A DNA stretch of 64,000 bases, from contig NC_088339.1 of the NCBI RefSeq assembly GCF_036884655.1, positions 27,237,501-27,301,500 on the forward strand, read 5' to 3'. Positions 35,007-46,900 of the stretch are shown in pieces (position 1 is the first letter of the stretch; each line of letters opens with the position of its first letter). Origin of the DNA: Musa acuminata AAA Group (lineage: Eukaryota > Streptophyta > Magnoliopsida > Zingiberales > Musaceae). A model generated the notes under the pieces. The model did no database searches and was not told the origin of the DNA. It worked only from the letters and a program-made list of their open reading frames with translations. Both the position numbers and the translations under genes were made by a program.

Positions 35007-35981
35007 TTACACGAGAAATTTGTATTCCTTTCTTTTGGTGATTAACCTGCAGTGCGGCAATCATAAGAGAATGGGATTGATAGTGATAAATCAAGCATTG
35101 GTTTCAGATGCAGATAATTCTGCTAACATCCAGAAAATTCAAATGATCCGTCTCCTCTCATTAACCATGATTAGAAATTAGATAAAGATAAAGAGTACAA
35201 TTAACTTAAGTATTGTACGAAGCCATCCATGGTAAACGCTCTACTCACCTCTGCGGAAAGAATAAAAGTAACACCCATATTAAGTCGCTCCTCCAAAAAG
35301 GCAGCGATAACACCGTTGGAATCTAGTTTTCCCCTCGAGCGACACTGCACGAACATTCATTAACATGGATTGAATGTTTACATACATGTGGAAATTTAGT
35401 AGGCAGAATTCAGCATGTTGCACATAAAGCCATTACATAACTTGCGAAACCATAATGTGTAATGGTATATATTCTTGGGGTACAGATATTAGATATTTAC
35501 TAAAAGTATATAAACTGGACCAAGTAAAGCCCATCTAAGGCAATGATTGGATTAATTACCTGAAAACAGCAGATATAATAGAACAGAGAAATTTACCGGT
35601 CGAAGAATGTAATCATAACCAAAACTTGAGGTGACATCTTGTGTCAAGTGATTGTACATGAAATCAGATGCAAGAGAGACCTGCAAGTGATAAGATTTAT
35701 AACAGCATGCACAGACATAAAGCATGAATAGAAGTTCCTTTTGAATTTTGAGATCCCTCACCTTCTCAGATACTTTCTGAAGATAGCTAAGTGCAACAAT
35801 TCCAGTGCTTGCAACTTGCCCTGTTGCAACCTGCATAAATTATTCAATAAGCTGTCAACCTGGCATTAATCAACATAAAACACATTGAGAAACATCTAAA
35901 TGAACACCTTCAAAGTACAGTTATCAAGTATATTTTAATAAAGACGAGAAAATGAGTAATATAGAAACTTAAGCAATACTC

Positions 35982-36012
35982 AAGCCAGTGGGGTCGTCCC
36001 CCTCGCTGGCTT
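35982..36012. repeat. 31-bp near-perfect hairpin
   Basis: AAGCCAG (35982-35988) pairs with CTGGCTT (36006-36012). Inside, GGGG pairs with CCCC around a short loop. It lies in an intron of the TOM40 pseudogene, just left of the GGTACC-rich element. No RNA family is recognised. Confidence 0.6.
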
Positions 36013-36272
36013 TTGGAAAATAGGTCCTGCCACTCTAGTGTAAATGGAATGAGTCGCCATTCTCCAAAAATAGAAGATTTAAAAGGCAGAAAACTTGCGG
36101 CATTAGGATCTCGAAAATCCTAATTCTAGTTACCTTTTCCTCAAGGAAATAAATAGAAGTAAGAAAACAAGGCTAGGATTTTGATTTTTTTTTATTATCG
36201 TCTGCCATTTTTCAACGGATTCAATTTAATTATAAGATTTGGTTCCACAACGATCGAATCACTCTAGAGTAC

Positions 36273-36532
36273 CAAGGTATGCAATACCGAATGGTACCGC
36301 TCGGTATGGGCGGTACGTACCGGTCCGATGGCATACCGGTACGCGAATCGTCCCATACCGCTACAGTACTACAGTATTATACTATAACACTACTATAGTG
36401 CTACAGTGTTATACTGTATCAGTGCTACAGTGCTACAGTAATGAAAAAAAAATAAAATTGTTCGGTACACTGGTACCGTACCATACCAAGCTCGAGTCGA
36501 AACGTCGGTACAGTACGGTACGGCGAACCTTG
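36273..36532. mobile_element. 260-bp GGTACC-rich terminal-inverted-repeat element (MITE-like)
   Basis: The left end CAAGGTATGCAATACCG and the inverted right end CAAGGTTCGCCGTACCG form terminal inverted repeats. The interior is packed with GGTACC/GTACCG motifs in both orientations plus an array of CTACAGT-like units (about 36359-36440). Flanking DNA repeats as CTCTAGAGTAC (left, 36262-36272) and CTCTAGACAGTAC (right, 36533-36545), a plausible decayed target duplication. It encodes nothing. Its ends match those of the larger element at 47347. It sits in an intron of the TOM40 pseudogene. Confidence 0.7.
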
Positions 36533-39500
36533 CTCTAGACAGTACCTAATTTTTACACTCATATGCTTTTCATCAATGCCTAGTTTATCGGTTATCATCT
36601 CAAACAAATGATTTTAGAGAATATCAGTAACCAGATGATGATGAAACAATTAAGTTCAGAATAATGGATACCAATTACACAGTCATGGAAGTGCAGAGAA
36701 AAAGGAACCAAAAGAACATCCTGCAGCATAGACATGGAAGAGAATTTTGAAGACCAAGTCTGTCAACTACTATGGATTATCATCCAAAGAAACAAAGATC
36801 GAGTGGTAAGAAATTCATAAGTGGTCGTAAACACCAGATTTTGGCTTATGATTAGCACTGACTGATTCAGTTTTGCAGTAAATATACAGATCAGAAAGTG
36901 TTAAAAAAAACAAAAAAGATAACAGCAGGGTAGCTACCCTCAGGATCCTAGGAACCAAATAGGGGTAGATGAACCTCACACCAGTTCATGCCTCAGAAAA
37001 GAGAGAAAAAGAAACTTACATTGATTTGGAAGTTTCATAGCCTAATGATGCCTGTGAAGCCTTATATATGACATTACCTCCAAGCACTAGCGTCTAACAC
37101 TTTTCCAAAGAAAGTACAAAGGGCAATCAAAGGCCACATATGACTACAATATACCTTCATAGTGTGCTGGACTAGCAGATTGATTTTACAAATAGAAGGG
37201 ATGCTTTAGATCATTTTCATTGTCTGTAGCATCAAGGCCAGATCTCATACATCTTCCAGAGAAATTTAGATTGAAGTAGTATCCTACACCCCAAAAGAAG
37301 AGGATTCTTAAGATGCAGATATTCGTGAACAAAGACAGGAAGTCAATAAAGCAACCATCAGGCTGCCAGATGTCTAGAAATAGGTAATAGGTTAACGTCA
37401 CTGGTGGCACAGACTCGTCATAAAGTAAATCATCAAAGGAACTGTCGGCTATGCCAATTAAATGTTCAAACTTTGCGATGGAACATTCAGAAAGCTGGTA
37501 CAAATAAAAGTAGAAAAAGTAATGCAGGAAAATCAAACTAAAGAAATAAAAATGTCAGAACAGTGAGATACTACAAACATAAATGCTGCCAAAACCTTCA
37601 GCATACTTATCCTATTGAAGAGAAGAATGACGAGGGTGGTGGGCAGTGAGAGAGAGTGAGAGATAGAAGAGAGAATTTACCATATTATCTGTATTGTACC
37701 GAGCAGTAAAACCAATACCAGACTTCCTCTGATGACCAAGCCAAAAGATTTCGCCACCCAAGGATAGATATGTTGAAACACTCTGCAGAAGTCACAGAAA
37801 AAGGCATTTGGTCAGAATGCCAAGTAAGTGCAATAGGAAGTTGTGTGATGAGGAGCCGAAGCTGTATGTTATCATCACAGTTATTGCACCTTAATGAACA
37901 AAGGACAAAACTCTGATGTGGATAGCACACAGAATAGGAGACAATTTATAAAGGTTAGAACACCTAATCTAGACATTCCACGGACTTAGAATTTGCTCAA
38001 AGGAGCAATTGTAACAGTGGGAATGAAATATATTTTCAGCATGAAAACAAAAGGCATGATACCCAAATCATGATAGCAACAGAGGTTATAGAAAAAACTG
38101 TCCTGCCTCTATGTCAATGAGAGGAAGCCCAAGCTCTCATTTCCAGTAAAGTAACTGTTTGAGCAGGTCTTTAATGATGCAAACAAACAAATTTTTCTTT
38201 GATGTCTCTGATCAGTATATCCCCATTGTTACTTCTAATTCCACCTGAGAATTGAGCAAGGATGAGATGATATTCAAACTACTGACTTACTTGGAGGTAA
38301 GAAAACTCAAATATTGATGTTTCACGTAGCTTGTATCAACTACATGAAGCAGTCTTACCAATGGTTACATGCATATGCAACATTTTCTCATAGAAAACTC
38401 ATTTACTGAATGAACCTATATAGAATTGGTAGCTAATTATGAAACATTTCTGTTCACTGGGGTCACAAATATTGCACTGGCATGTAGACATTGCTTCCAA
38501 TGGAACAAATGAGGTGATGGAATATGGCTTAGGACATCAACCAAAACCTTTTCTTGTATGTCCACCATAGATCAGAATTTTAGTGCAAAACTAACATTGT
38601 CACTTCTAGCAATTTATTGGACAATGTGCTGCCCAGTGTAGTCAAAGATAATCATTCATGATGAAGCAACTCTAACCATATTAAGTATAACAAAAAATGT
38701 ACAGTATAACCAAGAAATACAGCATAAACAAGAAACACAATAAATGATGATAGTAACTGATGGGAAACAATCGAGTATGTGCAACTATGTCAATAACATA
38801 GGAAATGGGTCCTCCATACCAACAAAATGTGATGGTAACTGTCAAGCAATTCACCAACACACACTCACAAAACCTGAAAAACTACAAAAATAGGTTCCCT
38901 GTACATGCAGGACGTTGTGAAGGTAAAGCCATGAATATTTGTAAAACTAAAAGAAAAAAAATGCTCAGAATTAAGATAATTTTGTGAAATACTGACCTTG
39001 TAATCAATGCTAAACATTCCTTGTGAGAAATGTGGTTCATTTGTGAGCTGGCAAAACACGGCATATACAGCAAATGATCAGTAAGTATGACAATAAAAGG
39101 GAAAAAAAAGTACTTCCCTCTAAATGATTCAAACCATTAGGCACCTGAGCATTTATCTTCAAAGTGAGGTTATCGATCAGATCACATTTTACTCGTGCAT
39201 TTAGTCTTCCATCAGTCATTACTCTTCCAACAAGTATCAACTATATAACTGCCTCATAAGTATCCATCAAAGAGACATTTACACCAAGTAGCTACTTCAA
39301 AAAAAACAAACAAATCAGCCAACCAACCTTTGGATCGAGAAAGTTGGCGCCAAATTCGTAATGTGCAGTAGGAACTTTGATTGTGTAGAAGACTGTGATG
39401 GAACTTCCATTTCCATAGAGCCCATGAAAACGCTGTGGAAAAGTCTTTTGGTTAAAAATTACAATTGCAACACCAAAAAAAACCACCAAATTTTGATTAA

Positions 39501-41363
39501 ACTACCTGTGGCTGAGTGAAAATTTCTGATTTATCCCTTTTGTAAAATCAAACCTCAATCCCTTGAAAAGCTCTGGTTTCAAGGACACTGTAGAAAACAT
39601 TGGACAGATATATTCAGAAACTGAATTAGCAGAATCCTCTTCAAACCTGCCTTTTGTTTTCACATTTCTTTTTTAGTATTAGGATCAGTTTGTTCTCAAC
39701 CTGGTGGTTCAAAAACACCCATCCTCTTAACAGAAAATCCAAGTGTTTAAAAATCTCTTGTTAAGGTCTACTTTGAATGTTTCAGTTGAAGAGAAATCAT
39801 CTAAATGGAAATATATGTTGATACATGGTTCCTTGTACAAGGATCTGAAACCGTAGGCATGAAATATATGTTCCAAGAAGAGTATTGGGTTTCTAGTTGA
39901 TACATTTAAAAATCTCCATAGAGACTTCAGACTTGTTATACATTTAAAGTGAATCTATAACATTGAGGCATAATCCCTAGAGATAAGATGGTCTAGATAT
40001 TATGTTATAAATCACATTTATAACAAAATAACTTTGATGTAATGGGCAATGATGTCTAATATGTTCCTATACTTTGATGCCTAGAATATGACTCAATCTT
40101 GTTTATCTGTGGGATAAATGTTACTGTGTTAGCTACTTATACAAGATAGGGTATATTAAAGAAAATATGTTTTTGTAAATTATGATTTTTGATATATACA
40201 TTTAGATTCATGTTTAGGAAAGGTTCTTTCCTTTAGTAAAGCAATACATTTCATTAGCTAATTATTCTAATAGGTTTCTAAGTGAAAGCCAATTACCACA
40301 CAATCATCGATTGTAGCAGCCTATACAAAAGCATTTATGCTCTTTATGAGATTGTGTGTGATACCACATTTACTTTTCATTAGTTTAATTAAATGATCAT
40401 ATAATTTCGTTTTCACATTTACCATAATCAAATCACAATGTCAATATTTGCAGAATGGTATGTTAACAGCATAAAAAACATCTTTGACCTTTCTTCATTA
40501 ACATTCAGGACTTATTATTAAGCAATTTAAAGAGTACACATCTTGCAGACGCACATCAAACGCACGAGATATGTATCCAAAACAATAATGTGTATCGCCG
40601 CAAAGATTGAGGTAACAAAAACAAGTAATCTTATCATCTTAGAAGAAGGCGGAAGTAAACTTCAAGAATTCACTTGTTAGATTAAGATGCGACGTACGCT
40701 TAAATTAAAGAATTTATTAAGATCGCAGCTTTATGATGAAAGAACATGCAATTTATTCACCGATTTTTGAACTAAAGAAGGAACAAAAAGAAGTTCTTTA
40801 GCTATCAAGAACAGAGTTATTTACAGGAAAACAACGATAACATAAAAGGGAAGAACAAGAACCAAGTGTCAAAAGCAAACGCGTCGAGACTCACTCAACG
40901 CCTCTCGCTGGATCTCCTCGAACGGAACGGGACAGGGGAGATTCAACCAGTCGACCTTCTGGGGCTCGGTCCTCTCATCCTGCTTGGGTGGGAGGGCCAC
41001 CGCCAGGCCGACGGCGGGAGTAGCAAGCGGGGGCGGGGCGGCGGCGTGGCTAGCGGAGGACCGCATCGGGGAGAAATCGAATCTGGATCAGAACCCAACC
41101 CCTTTCACTGCCTCTGCGTCATGTGTGACCGCGGTGTCGAGAAGGAGGGAGGGGTTTGCATCTCGACAGGTTCAAGGACGGTTTTCTCTTGCTGTTCCCG
41201 TGCGCGTCGTGCCTCTCGAGCAAGAACATTGTTACTCAGTTCCTGACGTACGAGTGAGTATATAACATACGATGACGCATGATTCCGAGAAACGTAGAAG
41301 GCCGCGGCAGGGACGTGGAGCGATCGGATGCCCGTCCATTTGATTTGTCAGCAAATCAAACGT

Positions 41364-42060
41364 TTGATTATATTTTGATCTTTATATTTTTAAAAATTAT
41401 ATTAATATTTTTATAGTTAAAATATCCATATCTATTTATCATAACGTCGTTAGTTTTATCAATGAAAATATAAAAATCAAAATCAAAAAAATAATTTTAA
41501 CATTCCAATTGATTGTAACGAATGACGTTGGTGGTAGTAAATGACGAACGACATTGTTGGAGGCCATGAGTGATTGTTGTGGATGAGGAGAGCGACGACA
41601 AAAGGAGGACTGCTCTACATCGACGTTGACACAATTGTTGAGAAATCCTTTCGCTACTTTGTATTTGTATCAATGTTGTCACAATTGTCAAGCAATGAAA
41701 GAGTCGCTTGACATCTACATCAACGACCCTTTCATCGCTTGACAACTACGTCGACATCGACGCAGATGCAAAGCGACAAAAAGATCGTTCGACAATTACA
41801 TCAATGTTACATATATGTAAAGCAACTTTATCTCTCGTTTTCGCTCTTCTCATCCACAACAACCATTCGCGACTCCCAACGATGCCATCGTCTATCACCA
41901 TCGACATCATCCGCCATCACAAACTAAAAAATTAATTTTTTTTTATATACTTTTATTGGTAAAATGGATATCGTTAGAATAAATTGATCTGTTCTACTTT
42001 TATAATTATAAGAATATCAATATAATTTTTTAAAATATAAAAATTTAGATATTAAAAAAA
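41364..42060. mobile_element. Foldback element with long inverted arms
   Basis: Two arms of about 200-240 bp are inverted copies of each other around a centre at about 41600-41830. TTGTTGTGGATGAGGAGAGC (about 41574) is mirrored by GCTCTTCTCATCCACAACAA (about 41844). The AT-rich outer parts also pair: TTTTTAAAAATTATATTAAT near 41388 against ATCAATATAATTTTTTAAAA near 42013. The centre contains further CAAGCGA/TCGCTTG mini-palindromes. No ORF of note. The structure fits a MULE-type or other long-TIR non-autonomous element. Exact ends and target duplication were not determined. Confidence 0.65.
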
Positions 42061-42224
42061 ATTAACTACAAAAGACAATATATAATTGACCCATCCAAAT
42101 ACCAGACTGCATGAAACATGCACTTGTGGTATCATCAAGAATAAAGGAGCGACAACCATCGCGCAGGCTAAGTGGGTTGGAGGAAATGTCGAGAAGGAAC
42201 GAGTAGAGAGACCAAAGCATGCGT

Positions 42225-42359
42225 AGAGGAAGAAACTAAAGCATACTACAATTGTGGAGACCTAGAGCCAGCTGAACAGAGACAAAACTGGAACTGCGAA
42301 CATGGAAGAAACTGAAGCATACTCCATTTGTGGAGACCAAAAGCCAACTGAGCAGCACA
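42225..42359. repeat. Two-copy direct repeat, period about 78 bp
   Basis: GAAGAAACTAAAGCATACTA (about 42228) recurs as GAAGAAACTGAAGCATACTC (about 42306). Both are followed by a similar ATTTGTGGAGACC...AGCC...CTGA block. Non-coding. Confidence 0.7.
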
Positions 42360-42767
42360 TATAAATTCGTGCGACGAAATACTAAGCTTCTTCATTTTAC
42401 TCGATCATGTGTTGGTGAACCCTTACACCATAGTCGAAAGTCGGCATGACTTTGTTCGATCCCGAATATGCAAGGTTGCTCACGCATAGACTCGAGTGAC
42501 GGAAGTTAGTGTCGAGTCAGATTGAGTTGTGGGCCTAGTCTCCTGCTTCTTCGTCGTCGACCATCGTACGCAGGTCAAGGACGAGAGGGAGATTTTTCGA
42601 CTCGACCCTTCCGAAACTTAAGTTAGAATTGAGTGAAATAAGAGTGAATTGAATGTGTGAAATCCCCTCCCATTGGTTAGAGGATTGACTTTTATATATA
42701 CGAATGGGTGATCGATCGTACATGATCCTTTAATGACTATTAACTTCTCAGGATAATAGTTTGTACC

Positions 42768-42983
42768 CTACGAATGAGAAACGATCGACCTGTATGGGTT
42801 GGCATCGTGCGACGTTGTTTCAAGTTTTGTTGAACAACTCTGTAGTGTTCGATGCCAACTAATATGACGCCGAGCAAGATGGGTTCTTTCCTACGAACGA
42901 GCGCCAATCGACCCATAGGGGTCCCACCGTGCGAAGCCATTCTGAGTTTTCCAGGACAGCTTTATGATGTTCGACGCCAACTT
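42768..42983. repeat. Two-copy direct repeat, period about 123 bp
   Basis: Unit 1 (42768-42861) starts CTACGAATGAGAAACGATCG and ends GTTCGATGCCAACT. Unit 2 (42891-42983) starts CTACGAACGAGCGCCAATCG and ends GTTCGACGCCAACT. They are clearly diverged and non-coding. Confidence 0.75.
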
Positions 42984-43954
42984 GTACATACAACACGAAG
43001 GTCATGGGATCACCTTGTTCTGGTCTGAGATGTCACGTTGTAAGTCTAGAGGTCCTTTGTCGGTCTTGTTGTGATCTCTCTAAAAAGAGATCCAGCTTTT
43101 ACATTCTATTATCACTAATCTCTACAAACAAATGATTGATCTTATGAAATGATTGATTAGTTTGACAAGAGAGCAACATAAAAATGTATCTGAGATTCGA
43201 ACAAGTAAATATGAACAAAGGCTATTAATAATTGCCTAAAACTGAACCCAGAATCTACGGAACAGTCTCAACTATCACGTTCTTTGAACACAAAAGCAAG
43301 CGGCAAAGTCAATGTTACATCTGAGAACGTCATACTAACGAAAGATAAACAAACGAATTACAAACACTCTTCTGGAATGACAAGATCTCAACAAATAAAT
43401 ATGGTACAATTAACTAGTTGCAGCAAATCGGGTTAAAGCATCAACAGTTCTTTAAACCCCTAGTACCAGGTTAACATAATTGCCAAAGCTCTGATAAATC
43501 TGAGGCCAATAAAAGGAACAAACAACATGCAACCACAAAACAGTTAACATTGTTCGAACATATATCAAACATATACCCAAAATATCATCTCCTTAAGTCC
43601 ATAAAACTAACCTATTTCCACTCGGGAAATCTTTCAAGCCAGCACATATATATATGAAACATGCCAGATTGCATATGTTGTATAACCCTCCAGATGTGGC
43701 TGTAGCACAAGGTTCAGAAGAGAATATCAGTACATGTGCCTTCGATTACAGGCTATGATGCAACGTATAAACATGTCGAATCCCACCAGTAGGTATACCC
43801 TTGGCAGACAAACTGATCGAGCAGTTCTCTAAGCAAAAGGGTTTCCACCAAAGGATGCAACAGGACCTTGTGAAGTTAAGTCCCTGGTTATACCAACAAT
43901 ATTTAGAATACATACCAACTGCCAAAAATGCAGGACAAAGGTATTCAACACAGC

Positions 43955-46900
43955 CTACCGCAATTGAGAGCTTGGTACCTGCCCTGCATTGTATGCTAGG
44001 CTTCCTGAAACAGAAGAATCAAACACTTTTAACAGTGTGATGATATATAATCGATGGACTCACTGAACGCTTTACCTTGAGGTACAGGCATAACGCAAGC
44101 TGCAACTGAATTCTGTGAAAACCATGTTTGGGGCTGTCCACCAAGTAAATTTGTAGGCAAAAGTTGATTTGGCAATGCAGTTTGCAATGAGTGCATGTCT
44201 GGAAACTGCAAAGAAAAGCAACACACTTGAACCAGTATCCTATCAGTGATTCAGTAAAACTGATGCTTCATATTTAGAAATATGGATAGTTTTTTTATGC
44301 ATCCATCCAACAACTCTAGATCAAGATAAATTGTTTGGTTACTTTATTGAAACGACCTAGGATCATATTTTGTTGAACAAGATGAGTTCATTTGCATTTT
44401 TTAAATGAGTTTTGGATGCTACATGGTTTCAATCAATGAAGACCATGCTTCTCGATTTCGATTCAAGACTCCATCATAATTATTTTTCTTTTAGTTCTGA
44501 AAATGAACCCCCTGTTCCTACTAATAAGCTACCAGCCAAACTAATGTTACTATGACAAATGATACACTATAGTATAAGAGATTTTAGTGCATAAGTTAAA
44601 ACAACTACAGTGAAATATCAAAGCAAGCAACTACCATTCTTGTCTAACTGAATCTAAATGTCATCAAATGTTATGATAGTCATCAACTCATACTGTATTA
44701 TAACTGAAAGGCGCAGGAAAAGAAATTTTTTTTTTTGCCTATTAGGTACTCTTGTAGATTTCAAACTACATTAAACCATGCAAAAAGAAAAACTGCTTGC
44801 TAAACAATTCTGTTTTCTTTAGATTTTTCTGCCTTTTAACAGAAAAATAAAACTATCTTCCTTCTGACTAAACTTTTGAATTCAAACTTTCCAGACCAAA
44901 GCAAGATCTTAAGTGTTCTAAAAAAACACAAACAAAAGGCTACATCAGAACAGGAATTATCACATAAATTTCAATGTAATTTCTAATTGCTGAATACCAA
45001 ATTATCTTTGTCTACATCTGAATCATATGGAAGATCAAATGGATTTGTTGATTTCTGTTCTTGAGTAGTCCCTCCCTGCAAATAACAAATGGATTGTCAT
45101 GTAAGACGAATGCATTTTGATACATGCTATCGTTATATACAAACCTTCAAGGAACAACCAATATACACTACAGAATAGACAGTTACTCATTGAAGAAGAA
45201 ACTTAAATCTTAGCAGTACAGTCATCATATATTTCCTAACAACAATTGCTGCAGAAGGGATCAAACAACCTCCTCTGCTTCACATATACTGACATCATAC
45301 TGTTCCAGGAATTATCAATCATCACCCAATTATCCAATTAAAGAATGTGCAAAACCTAGCCTGGTATGGTACATATTGCATGCTGTACTGCACCATGCCA
45401 GGCCTTGCAAGTCATTAGCCCTAGCATTACCAAGCCTTGCACAAGGCTATGTCAAATGGGATGTACCACAAAACACACTCTGAATGCAAGTTATGAACTG
45501 ATTAGCACACAACATTATGGATCAAACAGAAAGTTCTATGAATTTATCTGACTGCTCTTTGGAGGATGTCTAGTTGTCATACAAATTTCCAGTTGCATAC
45601 TTCCTCCAGGACAATAATTGCTTAATATATCTGATAGCACACTCACATTCCAATGTCTCTTGAGCCTAGGCACAAGCTGTGAGGAGATGAAGTCTAACTA
45701 AAACAGGATGCCAAACATGATGGCTTATAAAACACAATTTAAAGACGAAATACATTAAAATTTGGATGTCATTATCATGCATTATTAATTTACATAAAAT
45801 TAATTAGTCTTTCATTAGGTCAAAGTCTTTCATTATTAATTTACATATAATTAGTCTTGCATTATTCAGCCAGTTGTAAATCACAATAACAAAAAGGTGG
45901 TTAAAAAGAAGAGGATAATGGAAGCAACACAAACAATAAATAAATAAGTAAAAGACAAACTGACACATCAAAACCTAAATGTTTCAATCTTTTTTACAAA
46001 AAAAACCTCATGGCTAAACTCTTTCCATTTCTCAAGATACAAAAATTCAGACTCTCTTTACAAAGACAGACCTACTTAATCTGTTGCATCACATATACCT
46101 TGTGATTATAATGGATACAAAAGTTTTAAAAAACGTATAATATTAGGTACTTTAGTGACAGACACTGAGGAGGATGATAGGATTGCCTATGGATGTTGCT
46201 GTAAGTAGAGCATGGCAAGAAAAAATTGGTGTAGCCAATTGATCAGAAAAATCAAGTACCAACAACTTCTCAAATTTCATCCTTGGTCAAGCACTTGGTC
46301 TGCTTATCTGCAAAGGATTAAATACACTAAAAAGTTTGAAGATTCCACTTCTTACCTTAAAGTAATGTGAAGAAAACATTGCAGTACCAAAAAGCTTTAC
46401 ACAAGGTAGTTTAATTATATCTCCTGACTCCTAAATGCCCATTGCTTATGTATAATGATTTGGAAATCCAATCTGGTTGACCATGTCTTCAACTCAAATT
46501 GTACAACATATAATAAGGTATCTATATAGAATTAAGGAGTTCTGATGCAAAAGTTGTTGCAATAACAAATTTGGATTTCTATTTTCAACAGAAGCAACAC
46601 TGAATTCATAATCATACAGAGTAGATACAGTCAAAATGTTAGTGAAAACCCTCCAAAATAAGTACAATTGACTAAAAGACTTGTCCACCACAGGAATGGA
46701 AGTTCTTTTCTTTTGTTCCAATTCCATCACTTTGACGGGCATAAATCTGCCAAAGAAAATGACAGCTTGTCGCCTGATCACAAGATCTTCAGCAAATTAT
46801 ATTTTTTAATGTCATACTCACTCTTCCATCATCTAAACCAGCAGGCTAAGTATTGTACGACTTTAAATAAATCCCTATATAAACGAGAATTTGTTCAATC

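Larger units (their letters stand above)
35007..41066 (-). pseudogene. TOM40: TOM40 (mitochondrial outer-membrane import channel) pseudogene
   Basis: Homologous to plant TOM40-1. Recognisable exons: 41066-40895 (MRSSASHAAAPPP...EKVDWLNLPCP-like, here PQKVDWLNLPCPVPFEEIQ), 39587-39506, 39432-39328, 39240-39145 (GRVMTDGRLNARVKCDL), 39047-38997, 37782-37681 ([20 protein letters not shown]), 35830-35762, 35680-35597, 35344-35249 and 35046-35007. Splice sites are canonical, but the product is broken. Exon 3 has a 6-bp repeat (ATGGAAATGGAA) and a one-base loss in TCTTCTACACAATC, so the frame after SQSS shifts and hits TGA at the exon 3/4 junction. The exon for the DYRTQFQLGNG...NYIQ segment (22 residues) is missing between 37783 and 38996. 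The last exon has one extra base (AAGAAAGGAATAC), so the KKDYKFG-type terminal strand ends as EYKFLV. TOM40 is a 19-strand beta barrel; this copy cannot encode one. Confidence 0.88.
41067..43954. other. Repeat-rich spacer between AGD14 and the TOM40 pseudogene
   Basis: From 41067 to 41300 is the GC-rich former promoter of TOM40. From 41364 to 42060 is a foldback element. From 42200 to 43000 there are two sets of diverged direct repeats and sequence resembling non-coding retroelement DNA. From 43100 to 43954 is probably the AGD14 3' UTR/terminator. No gene is recognised. Confidence 0.5.

Noticed and set aside
40866..41246. 126-codon + strand ORF
   Set aside because: It is antisense to TOM40 exon 1 and its GC-rich promoter.
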